A program made the translations under genes and the position numbers. Below the pieces are notes generated by a model. It saw only the letters and a program-made list of their open reading frames with translations. It was not told where the DNA came from and searched no databases. 64,000 nt of DNA from JAWPMT01 sp965227935 (GTDB lineage Bacteria; Bacteroidota; Bacteroidia; Cytophagales; Cyclobacteriaceae): contig CBDDGS010000019.1 in the NCBI GenBank assembly GCA_965227935.1, forward strand, positions 558,001 to 622,000. Reading direction: 5' to 3'. Below, piece by piece: positions 17,340 to 26,856 of the stretch. Each line of letters starts with the position of its first letter. The first letter of the stretch is position 1.

Positions 17340-20300
17340 ATGAAGAACTTAGTCGAGCATTTTGTCAAGTATCCAATACTTGCCAATATCGTCATTGCGC
17401 TCACTCTTTTGGGTGGTGTAGTCGCATTGGTCAATACCAAAAAGTCATTTTTCCCTACACGGCGGGATACCATGATCAACATCACGGTAGCCTACCCAGG
17501 GGCGTCGCCGGAAGAAATGGAAGAGGGTGTGACCCTCAAAATTGAGGAGAGCCTGAAGTCGATCGCAGGTATCGACGAAGTCACCTCGACATCTGCTGAG
17601 AATTCAGCCTCAGTTTCCGTCGAAATCGTCGAGAGCTACAATATCGATGAGGTGTATACCGACGTGAAGAATGCTGTCGACGGCATCAATTCATTTCCCG
17701 CGGGGGCGGAGAAGCCCATCATCTTTAAGCAGCGGCAGCGATCCACGGCACAGTGGCTCTCCCTCACGGGAGACGTCGACCTCAAGACGTTGAAGTACTA
17801 TGCAGAGCAGGTAGAAGATGACCTGCTGGCAACTGGTAAGATCAGTCAGGTAGCAGTTAGTGGATTTCCTCCCTTGGAAATCTCTATTGAGGTGTCAGAG
17901 GAAACTCTTCGACGGTACAATCTGAGCTTCGATGATGTCGCGAACGCTGTCCGACTCAATAACAGAGACATTTCCGCAGGATCGATAAAGGGTTCCAAAG
18001 AGGAGATCCTGATCAGGTCCAAAGCGAAAGAGACGGATGCTGAAAGGATCGGCGATATCGTCGTTCGGAGTAACACGGATGGTAAGAACCTGTTGCTACG
18101 AGACATTGCTGTTGTCAAGGAGGATTTCGCGGACCAGGCTTTCAAAGGCTTTCACAATGGCCGTAGAGCGGTCTTCCTGGAGGTGCGAAAGCTGGAGAGT
18201 GAGGACTTGAAGGTCATCTCTGATGCCGTGGAGGAGTACGTGCCTAAGTTCAATGAAAAGAACGCGGCAGTAGAGCTCGAGATCGCATGGAACTTCATGA
18301 AGATCCTCAATCAGCGCCTCGATCTGTTGACGACCAATGGGGTAGTAGGGCTGATACTCGTCTTGGTTTCTCTGGGCCTGTTCCTCAATCTGCGATTGTC
18401 TTTCTGGGTGGCATGGGGTATTCCTTCTTCCTTCCTGGGCATGTTTGTGATCGGATCTTTTGTGGGTCTGACGATCAACATGATTTCCTTGTTTGGGATG
18501 ATCCTCGTCATCGGGATTTTGGTGGATGATGGCATCGTGATTGCAGAGAATATCTATACGCATTTTGAAAAGACCAAGAATCCGATAAAGGCAGCAATAA
18601 ATGGTACGTTGGAGGTGATGCCTGCAGTTGTCACATCTGTGACTACGACGATTGTGGCCTTTACTCCACTGCTTTTGCTCACCGGCGGCTTTGAGTTCCT
18701 GAAGGACATGGCTTTTGTGGTGATCTTCAGTCTTGGCTTCTCCCTGTTGGAGGCCTTCTTTGTTTTGCCGGCGCACCTCGCCAGTAAACACGTACTGCGT
18801 GTAAAGGCGCAGGATACCCGTAGCTTCCAGGTTCGCGCCAAGATCAACCAGGTGATCGACTGGATGCGCTTCAGAGTGTACGGCCGCGCCCTTGCGTGGA
18901 CGATGAAGTATCGAACCATCTCTGTAGCGATGGTCCTGGCTTTTGTGATCCTCATTGGTGGTCTGATGCAGGGTGGCTTCATCAAAGCGACCTTCTTCCC
19001 GCCGATTCCCTTCAATGCGTTTAATGTGAACATTGCCTTTAAGCCAGGGGAGCGTGAGGACAAAGTGGAACGACATCTCGTCCGTTTTACTGAGGCGATC
19101 TGGAGGGTCAATGAGCAAATGAAGGAGGAGTTCGATACGGACAAACAGATCATCGAAAACACCTTTGCCAATGTAGGCTTCGCGCAGGGAGAGTCAGGCT
19201 CCCATGCCGGTTCAGTCACGGTTTTCTACGCCGAGCTTGATGCCTACGGTATGAATCAATTTGACTTGATTCAGCGGATCCGGAAGGAAATAGGTCCCGT
19301 ATTGGGCGCCGAGAAGTACAGTGTGGGAGGCAATAACCGTTTTGGTAAGCCAGTGTCCGTTCGGCTGATGGGCAAGAACTATGATGAGTTGCAAGAGGCC
19401 ACAGCCTTCCTAAAGGAAAAATTGGGGGAAGTGGCCGAGCTCAAGGAGATCGAGGACAATGTCGCGGAAGGTAAGCGTGAGATGTTATTCGACTTGCAGC
19501 CCGAAGCCTATTTCCTCGGACTTGATCATAACGCGATCACGAGACAGATCCGGCAGGGCTTCTTTGGCGAGGAGGTCCAGCGCTTTATGAAAGGCAATGA
19601 CGAGCTGCGCGTTTGGGTGAGATATCCCAATACGGGACGTGAGAGCGTGGGGCAACTCGAGAATATCAAGATCAAAACCACAGCAGGGCAGGAGTTTCCT
19701 GTGACCCAACTGGCCGACTACGAGGTAGAACGAGGCATCGCAGGTATCCGCCATTTCAATACGAGCAGGGCAGTGACCGTTGAGGCCGAAATGGTCGACC
19801 CTTTTGGGGAAGTACCTCCGGTGCTGGAGAATGTAAGGGAGAATATCGTACCGGAGCTGCAGGCAAGCTTTCCGTCTGTGACCATCGACTTTGGTGGTCA
19901 GGCTGAAGAAAGCGCCCGGGCCGGACAAGAAATCGGGCTTTACTTTGGATCCGCATTTGTTGTGATCCTATTCATTCTGATGATCACTTTCAGGTCCTTC
20001 TATCAGGCCTTTTTGATCCTCATGATGGTGCCTCTCGGGTTCTTCTGTGCGACACTTGGTCATGGTATCGAGTCGTGGATGAAGGTGGATGGTGACTATC
20101 CCGTTTCGATCTTATCTGCTTGGGGCATGTTCGCTTTGTCGGGAGTTATTATCAATGACGCGGTAGTATTCCTGGCCAAGTTTAATTCGCTGGTAAAGCA
20201 GGAGGGTATGAGTGTCTATGAAGCGGCATACAATGCTGGCATAGCGCGATTCCGCGCCATCATGTTGACGTCATTGACAACCGTCGCGGGGTTGTATCCC

Positions 20301-20540
20301 TTGATCAAGGAAACGAGCTTCCAGGCCCAGTTCTTGATACCCATGGCGATCTCGGTAGCTTACGGGGTGCTGTTCGGTACTTTCCTGATCCTGTTGTTCT
20401 TCCCGGTTTTCATATTGATTGCCAATGACGCCCGGAGGATGTGGCGGCGAATGTGGAGCGGCGAGAGGTCTGTACGGGAGCGCGTCGAACGCGTGGTCCT
20501 TGACCAGGAGCGTTTGGATGAATTTGATGATGCGGCTTAA
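17340..20540 (+). CDS. RND-family efflux pump permease
   Basis: A 1066-residue inner-membrane pump with the usual duplicated layout: TM1, a large periplasmic loop, TM2-6, a second loop after TM7 (near 545-570) and TM8-12. The TM4 proton-relay motif GILVDDGIVIAENIY is intact with two adjacent Asp residues. The second half carries AWGMFALSGVIINDAVVF at the equivalent position. It drives substrate export by proton exchange together with the adaptor upstream. The substrate cannot be told from sequence. The length fits the Bacteroidota clade of RND permeases. Confidence 0.93.
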   Translation: MKNLVEHFVKYPILANIVIALTLLGGVVALVNTKKSFFPTRRDTMINITVAYPGASPEEMEEGVTLKIEESLKSIAGIDEVTSTSAENSASVSVEIVESYNIDEVYTDVKNAVDGINSFPAGAEKPIIFKQRQRSTAQWLSLTGDVDLKTLKYYAEQVEDDLLATGKISQVAVSGFPPLEISIEVSEETLRRYNLSFDDVANAVRLNNRDISAGSIKGSKEEILIRSKAKETDAERIGDIVVRSNTDGKNLLLRDIAVVKEDFADQAFKGFHNGRRAVFLEVRKLESEDLKVISDAVEEYVPKFNEKNAAVELEIAWNFMKILNQRLDLLTTNGVVGLILVLVSLGLFLNLRLSFWVAWGIPSSFLGMFVIGSFVGLTINMISLFGMILVIGILVDDGIVIAENIYTHFEKTKNPIKAAINGTLEVMPAVVTSVTTTIVAFTPLLLLTGGFEFLKDMAFVVIFSLGFSLLEAFFVLPAHLASKHVLRVKAQDTRSFQVRAKINQVIDWMRFRVYGRALAWTMKYRTISVAMVLAFVILIGGLMQGGFIKATFFPPIPFNAFNVNIAFKPGEREDKVERHLVRFTEAIWRVNEQMKEEFDTDKQIIENTFANVGFAQGESGSHAGSVTVFYAELDAYGMNQFDLIQRIRKEIGPVLGAEKYSVGGNNRFGKPVSVRLMGKNYDELQEATAFLKEKLGEVAELKEIEDNVAEGKREMLFDLQPEAYFLGLDHNAITRQIRQGFFGEEVQRFMKGNDELRVWVRYPNTGRESVGQLENIKIKTTAGQEFPVTQLADYEVERGIAGIRHFNTSRAVTVEAEMVDPFGEVPPVLENVRENIVPELQASFPSVTIDFGGQAEESARAGQEIGLYFGSAFVVILFILMITFRSFYQAFLILMMVPLGFFCATLGHGIESWMKVDGDYPVSILSAWGMFALSGVIINDAVVFLAKFNSLVKQEGMSVYEAAYNAGIARFRAIMLTSLTTVAGLYPLIKETSFQAQFLIPMAISVAYGVLFGTFLILLFFPVFILIANDARRMWRRMWSGERSVRERVERVVLDQERLDEFDDAA

Positions 20541-20552
20541 TAGAGGATTGTC

Positions 20553-21254
20553 ATGAATTACTCAGTTCACTTCAAAGAAAAAGAAGACGAGCAGCTATTG
20601 GAGCTGCTCAGTAACCGGACGGTACTCAATTTTGAGGCTCAGCGCTGTTTGTTGCATGAGATTGAAAAGCGATCGCTGGAGGTAGATGCCGAGGCGTTGC
20701 GAGAACTCAATCAGCTTATTGATGTTGAGCAAGCAAAAATCCGGGACTTTCAATACCTGCCATTCCTCGGGTTCAGCATCAAAAGTGATGGTGAGACAGT
20801 TATTAAGCGCCTTGGTGGAGCCAGAAGGGTAGACCTGTTCAGCGCTTTTTTCGCTGTCGTTATGATGTTTGCTGGGGTGCCCTTGACGACCATTATCATA
20901 GATTTCATGGAAAATGGCCTCACCGGAGCGGGGCAGGTCATAGGTTTTATCGTGTGCATAGCCGTTGTCCTATATGGCATTCTGCTTTTCCTGAGGAGTC
21001 TCGAGCGCATTTTTGACTTCTGGAGGTTTGAGATATTGAAGACAAACGGCACTTTGTTCATCAAAAAAGGCTCAGACACTTACTCACTGGATGCCGCCAC
21101 GAAGTCCTCACTTCAGGTGTCCAGCAGGGATGGACGGACGAAACTCGTCCTGGCCAGAGACGACGATCGACAGCCCATCACTCTGATGAGCACCGACGGT
21201 GGCCTGCGGCTTCACCTGACATTAAAACATTTGCGCGATTACCTGGTTCAATAG
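20553..21254 (+). CDS. Unknown membrane protein inside the RND operon
   Basis: A 233-residue protein lying 12 bp after the RND pump and 16 bp before the TolC gene. It has a charged helical N-terminal cytoplasmic region (about 1-85), two transmembrane helices (about 92-116 and 125-150) and a basic, beta-rich C-terminal domain (about 155-233) with a dense cluster of charged residues (SSRDGRTKLVLARDDDRQP). No family is recognised. Being translated between pump and channel suggests it assists or regulates the efflux complex, which is inference from position only. Confidence 0.78.
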   Translation: MNYSVHFKEKEDEQLLELLSNRTVLNFEAQRCLLHEIEKRSLEVDAEALRELNQLIDVEQAKIRDFQYLPFLGFSIKSDGETVIKRLGGARRVDLFSAFFAVVMMFAGVPLTTIIIDFMENGLTGAGQVIGFIVCIAVVLYGILLFLRSLERIFDFWRFEILKTNGTLFIKKGSDTYSLDAATKSSLQVSSRDGRTKLVLARDDDRQPITLMSTDGGLRLHLTLKHLRDYLVQ

Positions 21255-21270
21255 CAGACCTGAAAGCATA

Positions 21271-22620
21271 ATGAATTTCAAATACATACTTTCCTTATCA
21301 GTATTCTCAATTGTCTTTTTGCAGGCTAACGCGCAGGATGATCTGTCCCTCAGCCAGGCAATTAGTACGGGCCTGGAGCGTCATTATGACATCCGCATTG
21401 AGCAGCAGAATGTGGCGATCGCCGAGATGAACAACAATTGGAGTTTGGCATTTCCTCGGTTGACCGCTGATATCAGGGGTAGTCGCACGGTTTTTGACAA
21501 CCGGGAAAACCTCAACCCTTTCTCGCTCCTCGGCGAGATCACCACCAACCAGATACAACCGACGGTCAATGTCAATTGGGATCTATTGAGCATCGCCAAT
21601 ATTAGTATTGGTAAGCGACAGTTGGAGACCTTGGAAGCGGAGTCACAAGGCAACGCGGATATTGTGGTGGCCAATGCACTTCAAGCAATCATCCTGGGTT
21701 ATTACACTGCGGTATTACAGGAACGACGTTTGGATGAGTTTCAAAGGCAACTCAATCTCAGCCGGGACAAGTACGAATTGCAGAAGATCAAGCAGGAGAT
21801 CGGTAGTGCGGTAACAACAGATGTATTACTCGAAGAGGGCAACTATTTGACGGATAGTGGCAACTACGTCAACCAACTTCTCATCTATCAAAATGCCATA
21901 TCCAACCTCAACTTCTTACTGGCGGAGCCAGATCCTGCGAAGCAATACAATTTCACCGACGATCTGGAGTTCGAATACAACGACCTGTCCTACGAAGACC
22001 TGGTGCAGCAGATGGAGCAGCAAAATGTCGACCTGAAGAAGCAGTATTTGACTCAGTCCGTATTGGGTTATACTACGCGCTTGAGGAAGCTTGACAGATA
22101 CCCTACGTTGTCTTTGGGCGGTAGCTACTCACTAACGCGCAATAACCAGGAGATCGATGGCCAACGCCTAAACCAGGATGGAGGCTTCACACCATTTGTG
22201 GCCTCGGGTAACAACGAGAATGCAAACTTCGGATTGAATTTTCTCGTGTCATTCAATCTTTTTGACGGGGGACGTGTGAACAGGGCGATCAAAGAAGCGA
22301 TCATCCGCGAAGACATTGGGAACATCCGCACGGAGCAACTAAAGGCGTCATTGAGTAGAGATCTGGTGCAGGCATTGGATCAATACAAGGTCAGAAAGCA
22401 GATCTATGACATCAATGAACGACGCTTTCAGGCGGCGGAGCAGAACCTACGCATCTCGGAGGAGAAATTCAGAAATGGAACCATCAACTCGTTTGACTAT
22501 CGGACAGTGCAGAACAATCAGTTGTCGGCGGCCATTGTCAAGCTTCAATCTACGTACAATCTGTTGGAGTCGCAGGTGCAGTTGCTAAGGTTGACTGGCG
22601 GATTGATGCAGAGCTTCTGA
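21271..22620 (+). CDS. TolC-family outer-membrane channel
   Basis: A 449-residue exported protein with a signal peptide (LQANAQ) and the TolC/OEP duplicated helical pattern: LSLSQAISTGLERHYDIRIEQQN at the start, long coiled helices, and a second repeat with IKEAIIREDIGNIRTEQLKASL and ISEEKFRNGTINSFDYRTVQN. It forms the trimeric exit duct for the adaptor and pump encoded upstream. As the last gene of the efflux operon it ends 15 bp before the convergent PBP4-type gene. Confidence 0.9.
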   Translation: MNFKYILSLSVFSIVFLQANAQDDLSLSQAISTGLERHYDIRIEQQNVAIAEMNNNWSLAFPRLTADIRGSRTVFDNRENLNPFSLLGEITTNQIQPTVNVNWDLLSIANISIGKRQLETLEAESQGNADIVVANALQAIILGYYTAVLQERRLDEFQRQLNLSRDKYELQKIKQEIGSAVTTDVLLEEGNYLTDSGNYVNQLLIYQNAISNLNFLLAEPDPAKQYNFTDDLEFEYNDLSYEDLVQQMEQQNVDLKKQYLTQSVLGYTTRLRKLDRYPTLSLGGSYSLTRNNQEIDGQRLNQDGGFTPFVASGNNENANFGLNFLVSFNLFDGGRVNRAIKEAIIREDIGNIRTEQLKASLSRDLVQALDQYKVRKQIYDINERRFQAAEQNLRISEEKFRNGTINSFDYRTVQNNQLSAAIVKLQSTYNLLESQVQLLRLTGGLMQSF

Positions 22621-22634
22621 TTCTTAAAAATGCT

Positions 22635-23945
22635 CTAGTAACTGTCACGCAGCGCCTCCAGTATGCGCTGCATTTCCCACTTCACCGTACTGCTGGGTGT
22701 AGTGAAATGATTATTCATGAAGCTGAATATCAGCGTCTTTCCTGATCTCGTGATCATATACCCGCTTAGGCAGTGATTGTGTCGTAGGGTTCCCGTTTTT
22801 GCAAATACATAAGGCACATCCGCTCCGTACCAGTTCCGAAGGGTTCCATTAATCCCGCCTACAGGTAGAATGGTCTCTAGTTCTTTCCATTCGTAGTTTT
22901 CGAGCATGCTGCCAAGCAGACCTACGAGGTTCCTGGGGGTGATCATGTTGTATCGACTCAGCCCACTGCCATCCACCCAAATGAGCGGGTCCGGTAGAAA
23001 TGACAACTCGTTTCGCGCCAGTGTATCGATGTACTGTTCCACACCCTCTTGTCCATTGAGTTGCGAAGACATATATAATAGTTGCTCCGCCAGGAAATTG
23101 TCGCTACGTTGAGTCATCAAAGCCAGTAACGGTAGTGTTGGGCCATTGTACAGGGTGTCGGTGAGATAGTACGGACGATCGGCGCTACGGACAACCAAAT
23201 TGGTAGTATCCGCCAAAAGCAGTTCTGTCAACTCCCGATTGTTCTGGATAGGTACTCGATACGTAGTAGTGTCTCCGGCCAGTGTGTCCTCGGGAATGTG
23301 GAAAATGTTTTGATAGCGATCTCTGTACACTGCCGGGTCCTTTTGAAAGTCCACAAAATCCTGAAAGAACGCCGGAGATATGATGCTACTATCTATTTGC
23401 GTGACATTGAGCACATTGCCGAACATGGGCAGTGCCGTGCGCTCTACCTGGTAGCCATAGGAGTAGTCGTCCCATGACCATCCCGGACCATATCGCGAGG
23501 GCTCCTCTGGCCAAGCGATGACGAGGGTGTCTGCCGACATTTCAGAGATCTGACGGATAGTATTTTGGCTATAGAAATCTGGATGAAGAAACGTTGGGTC
23601 GCCTAGCGGCTCCACAATCAGGACATTGCCTCGCTTTTCATAGGCAAAAGTTGGTACGGAATCAGGCAGACTCAACAGTGACGCATAGAGCGTAAACAGC
23701 TTCGTATTGCTAGCAGGAGTGAAGTATTTGTCTTCATTAATGCCGATGAGCGTGCGATCGTTTTCGGGATCATAAATGTAATAGCCAATATGCTGATTCT
23801 GTAGGACCTCCGATTGATTGACCATGCCTTTCAGGTCCTTGGTGACTGCCACGTGCTTCACCGTCGCACAGCTGCTGAAAATGAAGACTAGGAGAACGAT
23901 ACTGAGGTAGTAGGGTAGGTGACGTTTATGGTCGTCTTTGATCAT
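22635..23945 (-). CDS. dacB: D-alanyl-D-alanine carboxypeptidase/endopeptidase, PBP4 (peptidase S13) family
   Basis: A 436-residue lipoprotein when started at 23945 (MIKDDHKRH); the hydrophobic segment ends in FIFSSC. All three penicillin-binding active-site motifs are present: SNTK (SxxK, about residue 95), SDN (SxN, in QRSDNFLAEQLL) and KTG (in VFAKTGTLRHNHCLSG). S13 enzymes cleave the terminal D-Ala or cross-bridges of peptidoglycan in the periplasm. The upstream in-frame ATG at 24014 would hide the signal sequence and is not favoured. Confidence 0.88.
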   Translation of the reverse strand: MIKDDHKRHLPYYLSIVLLVFIFSSCATVKHVAVTKDLKGMVNQSEVLQNQHIGYYIYDPENDRTLIGINEDKYFTPASNTKLFTLYASLLSLPDSVPTFAYEKRGNVLIVEPLGDPTFLHPDFYSQNTIRQISEMSADTLVIAWPEEPSRYGPGWSWDDYSYGYQVERTALPMFGNVLNVTQIDSSIISPAFFQDFVDFQKDPAVYRDRYQNIFHIPEDTLAGDTTTYRVPIQNNRELTELLLADTTNLVVRSADRPYYLTDTLYNGPTLPLLALMTQRSDNFLAEQLLYMSSQLNGQEGVEQYIDTLARNELSFLPDPLIWVDGSGLSRYNMITPRNLVGLLGSMLENYEWKELETILPVGGINGTLRNWYGADVPYVFAKTGTLRHNHCLSGYMITRSGKTLIFSFMNNHFTTPSSTVKWEMQRILEALRDSY

Positions 23946-24191
23946 AGTGTGGGACCTGGAAAATTCGCGTCTAAAATACCCCGAGCCGTGGTGATTTTTC
24001 CCAACTTCCTGCATTTATTCAGCAGGTGAGTGGATGATTGCCGATATTTAGGTTTGTTATTCGCCTTGATGGTAGGGCGCTCGCATGCGAGGATAGGTGT
24101 GAGTCGCCTGCGCCGTAAAGCATTTTTATTATGCCATATTTATCCTTATTTTCGAAATCGCTTTAACTAGGTCTGAGTTGCCAACTGCTTC

Positions 24192-25496
24192 ATGAGTATT
24201 CTTGATCTTATTACGCTGCTGATTTTTTTGGCGGCGATTTTTACACTTATCAATATCTCTGTCCTTAAGCTTCCTTCTACCATCGGGTTGATGGCGATAG
24301 CTCTGGGAATGTCAATAGTAATCCTTTTGCTCGGATGGCTTTTTCCAGCAGTGGGAGGTATAGCTGTCACCATCGTCGAGGAGTTCGATTTCAAAGAGGT
24401 ACTGCTCAATGTGATGCTCAACTTCCTGCTCTTCGCTGGAGCCTTAAGTATCAACTTAAAGAAGCTTCTGGAGGAGAAATGGCCGGTTTTAGTGCTGGCG
24501 ACGGTCGGTACGTTACTGTCGACTTTCATCGTTGGTTTCCTGATTTGGAAGATATTCCCGTGGCTGGGCTACGAGATCGATTGGATTTATTGTCTGCTTT
24601 TTGGAGCGTTGATATCACCGACTGATCCAATAGCTGTTTTGGCCCTGGTTAAGAGATTTGGTATCTCTCCGAATCTAGAGATCAAGATCGCCGGTGAGTC
24701 ATTGTTCAATGATGGCGTTGGCGTCGTTGTTTTCCTGACGATTCTAGGTATTGCCGCCCCCGAGGCAGCCCATGGTGGCGGTCACGAAGCTGCAGAAGGA
24801 GCTCATGCTGCCGCACAGGCAGGCTTCAGTGCATTTGATGTTGTGAAGTTGTTTGGGTTGGAAGTCTTTGGAGGATTGTTGATGGGAGCGCTCTTTGGGT
24901 TCCTGGGATTCAAACTGTTGGATTTCATAGACAATGATCATGTCGAACTGGAGGTTCTGGTCACTTTGACGCTGGTAATGGTTGGTGGACGTATTGCGGA
25001 ATTGCTTCACCTGTCTGGTCCATTGGCCATGGTGGTGATGGGGCTATTCATAGGAAATGAAGGTCGTGACGAAAACCTGGCCAATGCCACTGGAGAGTAT
25101 GTTTTCAAGTTTTGGCACTTGCTGGATGAGGCTTTAAATGCGATCCTGTTCATTTTGATTGGCCTTGAGATGATAGTGATAGCCAAGACCTTTACAAATG
25201 ACTTGATTGTGGTAGGAGTCGTAGGGATTTTGATTGTGCTTTTGGCCCGACTGATTGGGGTGTCGCTGCCTGTGGGTTTGATGAGGATATGGAGGAAGTT
25301 TGAGCCTCAGACGATACAGATACTCACGTGGGGTGGATTACGAGGGGGTATATCGGTTGCTTTGGCGCTTTCGCTCTCAGGGATAGAGTCGATACCAGCT
25401 GAAGCAAAGCAGGTGATACTATTCACAACTTATTGTTGTGTAGTATTCTCCATCTTGGTACAGGGTTTAACTATCCCTATGCTCTTGAAAAAGTAG
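24192..25496 (+). CDS. Na+/H+ antiporter (CPA1 family) with a His-rich loop
   Basis: A 434-residue inner-membrane protein with about 12-13 transmembrane helices. The ion-binding region is intact (ISPTDPIAVL near residue 141 and GESLFNDGVGVVVF near 170, the paired Asn-Asp of electroneutral CPA1 exchangers). Right after that helix is an insertion rich in His, Ala, Gly and Glu (about 195-212, AAHGGGHEAAEGAHAAAQ) that could sense pH or bind metal, which is inference. It likely exports Na+ for proton uptake. The 177-bp upstream gap contains a 12-bp palindrome (24080-24091). Confidence 0.9.
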   Translation: MSILDLITLLIFLAAIFTLINISVLKLPSTIGLMAIALGMSIVILLLGWLFPAVGGIAVTIVEEFDFKEVLLNVMLNFLLFAGALSINLKKLLEEKWPVLVLATVGTLLSTFIVGFLIWKIFPWLGYEIDWIYCLLFGALISPTDPIAVLALVKRFGISPNLEIKIAGESLFNDGVGVVVFLTILGIAAPEAAHGGGHEAAEGAHAAAQAGFSAFDVVKLFGLEVFGGLLMGALFGFLGFKLLDFIDNDHVELEVLVTLTLVMVGGRIAELLHLSGPLAMVVMGLFIGNEGRDENLANATGEYVFKFWHLLDEALNAILFILIGLEMIVIAKTFTNDLIVVGVVGILIVLLARLIGVSLPVGLMRIWRKFEPQTIQILTWGGLRGGISVALALSLSGIESIPAEAKQVILFTTYCCVVFSILVQGLTIPMLLKK

Positions 25497-25748
25497 GATT
25501 TTTTCTCATAAATTTGCGCTGCCCAAAGCGATGGCCTTTAAGAGTTTAAAGTGCCCGAGCATGCACAGCAAAGGGTACCTGGAAGTGACACCAACCTTTC
25601 GCCTGCTCGGATTCGTCGGTCCAAATGAAGAAGCTATGAACTCCCTTCGTTTTGTGGGCGCAAGAAGTGTCTTGGCGCTAAAATCTATCAGTCAGAAAGG
25701 CTTTTTCCGCTCAGGTACTTCAGACGGTTATAGTACAAAATTGACAAC

Positions 25749-26381
25749 ATGAAACTTAGTATTGCAGAAGGACTTTACCTGATAGCGCTAGACGATGAAG
25801 AAGGACGTCTTTTGGCTGCCGCCGAAAAACGTTACGTCCCTGGTGTTTTAAGCGCCGCCATTCTTGAGTTGTACCTCACAGAGAAGATTGATTTGAAGGA
25901 TGGGGTAATTGAGGTGAAAGACGCATCGAGCACTGGCAACGGGATTCTGGACAGTGTCCTGGGTCGCCTGCAAACTGGCCACGAGATCATCCAGGAAGTG
26001 AAATCCATGGTGGGCCACTTTAACCACATCAAGGAGGACCTCGATGAGTTGCTCACAAAGCGCGGTATCCTAAAGAAGGAGGCGACGAAGCTATTGTGGA
26101 TCCCGCTCTCCGAGCGAATGGGCAACGCCAACTACGCATACGAAAAGGAAATCAGAAACATCCTGCGTGCAATGGTTTTCAAGAATGCGAAGCCTACTCC
26201 TTCATTCGTAATCCTGATGTCCTTGGTATACGATTGCGGGATTCTGGAGGAGGTGTTCCAGGATAAAGACGAGTTGATCGATGCGGAGAAAGTCGCCAAG
26301 GATGTGGTGGATTCTATCGTCGTCAATCCAGAGACTTCCCAAGTGTTGAAGGATCTGCGGAAGTACTTCGACTCCCTGTAA
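25749..26381 (+). CDS. GPP34/GOLPH3-family phosphoprotein homologue
   Basis: A 210-residue soluble protein that matches the GPP34 family: LSIAEGLYLIALDDEEGRLL at the N-terminus, GVLSAAILELYLTEKIDL, a variable middle, and the helical FVILMSLVYDCGILEEVF block. In eukaryotes GOLPH3 is a peripheral Golgi protein binding PI4P; bacterial homologues are found in actinobacteria and Bacteroidota with unknown roles, possibly membrane-associated. The 252-bp gap before the gene holds no convincing coding sequence. It converges on the lipoprotein gene at 26413. Confidence 0.75.
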   Translation: MKLSIAEGLYLIALDDEEGRLLAAAEKRYVPGVLSAAILELYLTEKIDLKDGVIEVKDASSTGNGILDSVLGRLQTGHEIIQEVKSMVGHFNHIKEDLDELLTKRGILKKEATKLLWIPLSERMGNANYAYEKEIRNILRAMVFKNAKPTPSFVILMSLVYDCGILEEVFQDKDELIDAEKVAKDVVDSIVVNPETSQVLKDLRKYFDSL

Positions 26382-26412
26382 TCATTTTCGTAACCGTATC
26401 GCTCGGCAGACT

Positions 26413-26856
26413 TTAGTCTGTCAGCCGCTGTGGCCGTGGGTCACTTCGGTAGCTTTCGCCGGTCATAGCGTCTAATGATGGGGCTGTGCGCAGATACTTC
26501 TGGAATAGACCATTGGTGTATTGATCTACTTGCTCCATGGGTATGTTGAATTGCTGGGCATACATCTCCTTCTGTAATTGCGCCATTGTTTGGAGATAGG
26601 CCATGGCCGAATCTTGCTTTTGTATCAACTGATTGGCGCGGAACGCCATAAAGCCAAAGCCTTCGTGAGGGTTATTGTTGTCCCGAGATAAGATCAGGTA
26701 CTCAACCCCGTCAACTCGAATCTTGTCGAAGTGGTAGTCGATGTTTTCGTGTATCTCCTTGGGACGAAAGTCTTCTCCCTCATTGATAGGGCGATTCTTA
26801 CAGCCAAAGACAGCCACAAGCACCGCCAGGTAGAGATAGGAATGGGGCCGACTCAT
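26413..26856 (-). CDS. Hypothetical lipoprotein
   Basis: A 147-residue predicted lipoprotein (hydrophobic core ending VAVFGC, Cys near residue 19). The mature part is hydrophilic, with a central YLILSRDNNNPHEGFGFMAFR block and a Gln-rich amphipathic helix. No family is recognised. The ATG overlaps the stop of the potassium-channel gene (ATGA), so the two are probably co-transcribed and coupled; an envelope role tied to the channel is only a guess. Confidence 0.68.
   Translation of the reverse strand: MSRPHSYLYLAVLVAVFGCKNRPINEGEDFRPKEIHENIDYHFDKIRVDGVEYLILSRDNNNPHEGFGFMAFRANQLIQKQDSAMAYLQTMAQLQKEMYAQQFNIPMEQVDQYTNGLFQKYLRTAPSLDAMTGESYRSDPRPQRLTD

Noticed and set aside
24080..24091. Perfect 12-bp palindrome CTCGCATGCGAG before the antiporter gene
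   Set aside because: It is short, single-copy in view and without a known regulator match; noted but not called as an operator.
25531..25752. 73-codon frame before the GPP34 gene
   Set aside because: It has no recognisable motif, a mix of Ser/Leu/Gly typical of chance frames, and its end overlaps the start of the GPP34 gene only by chance.
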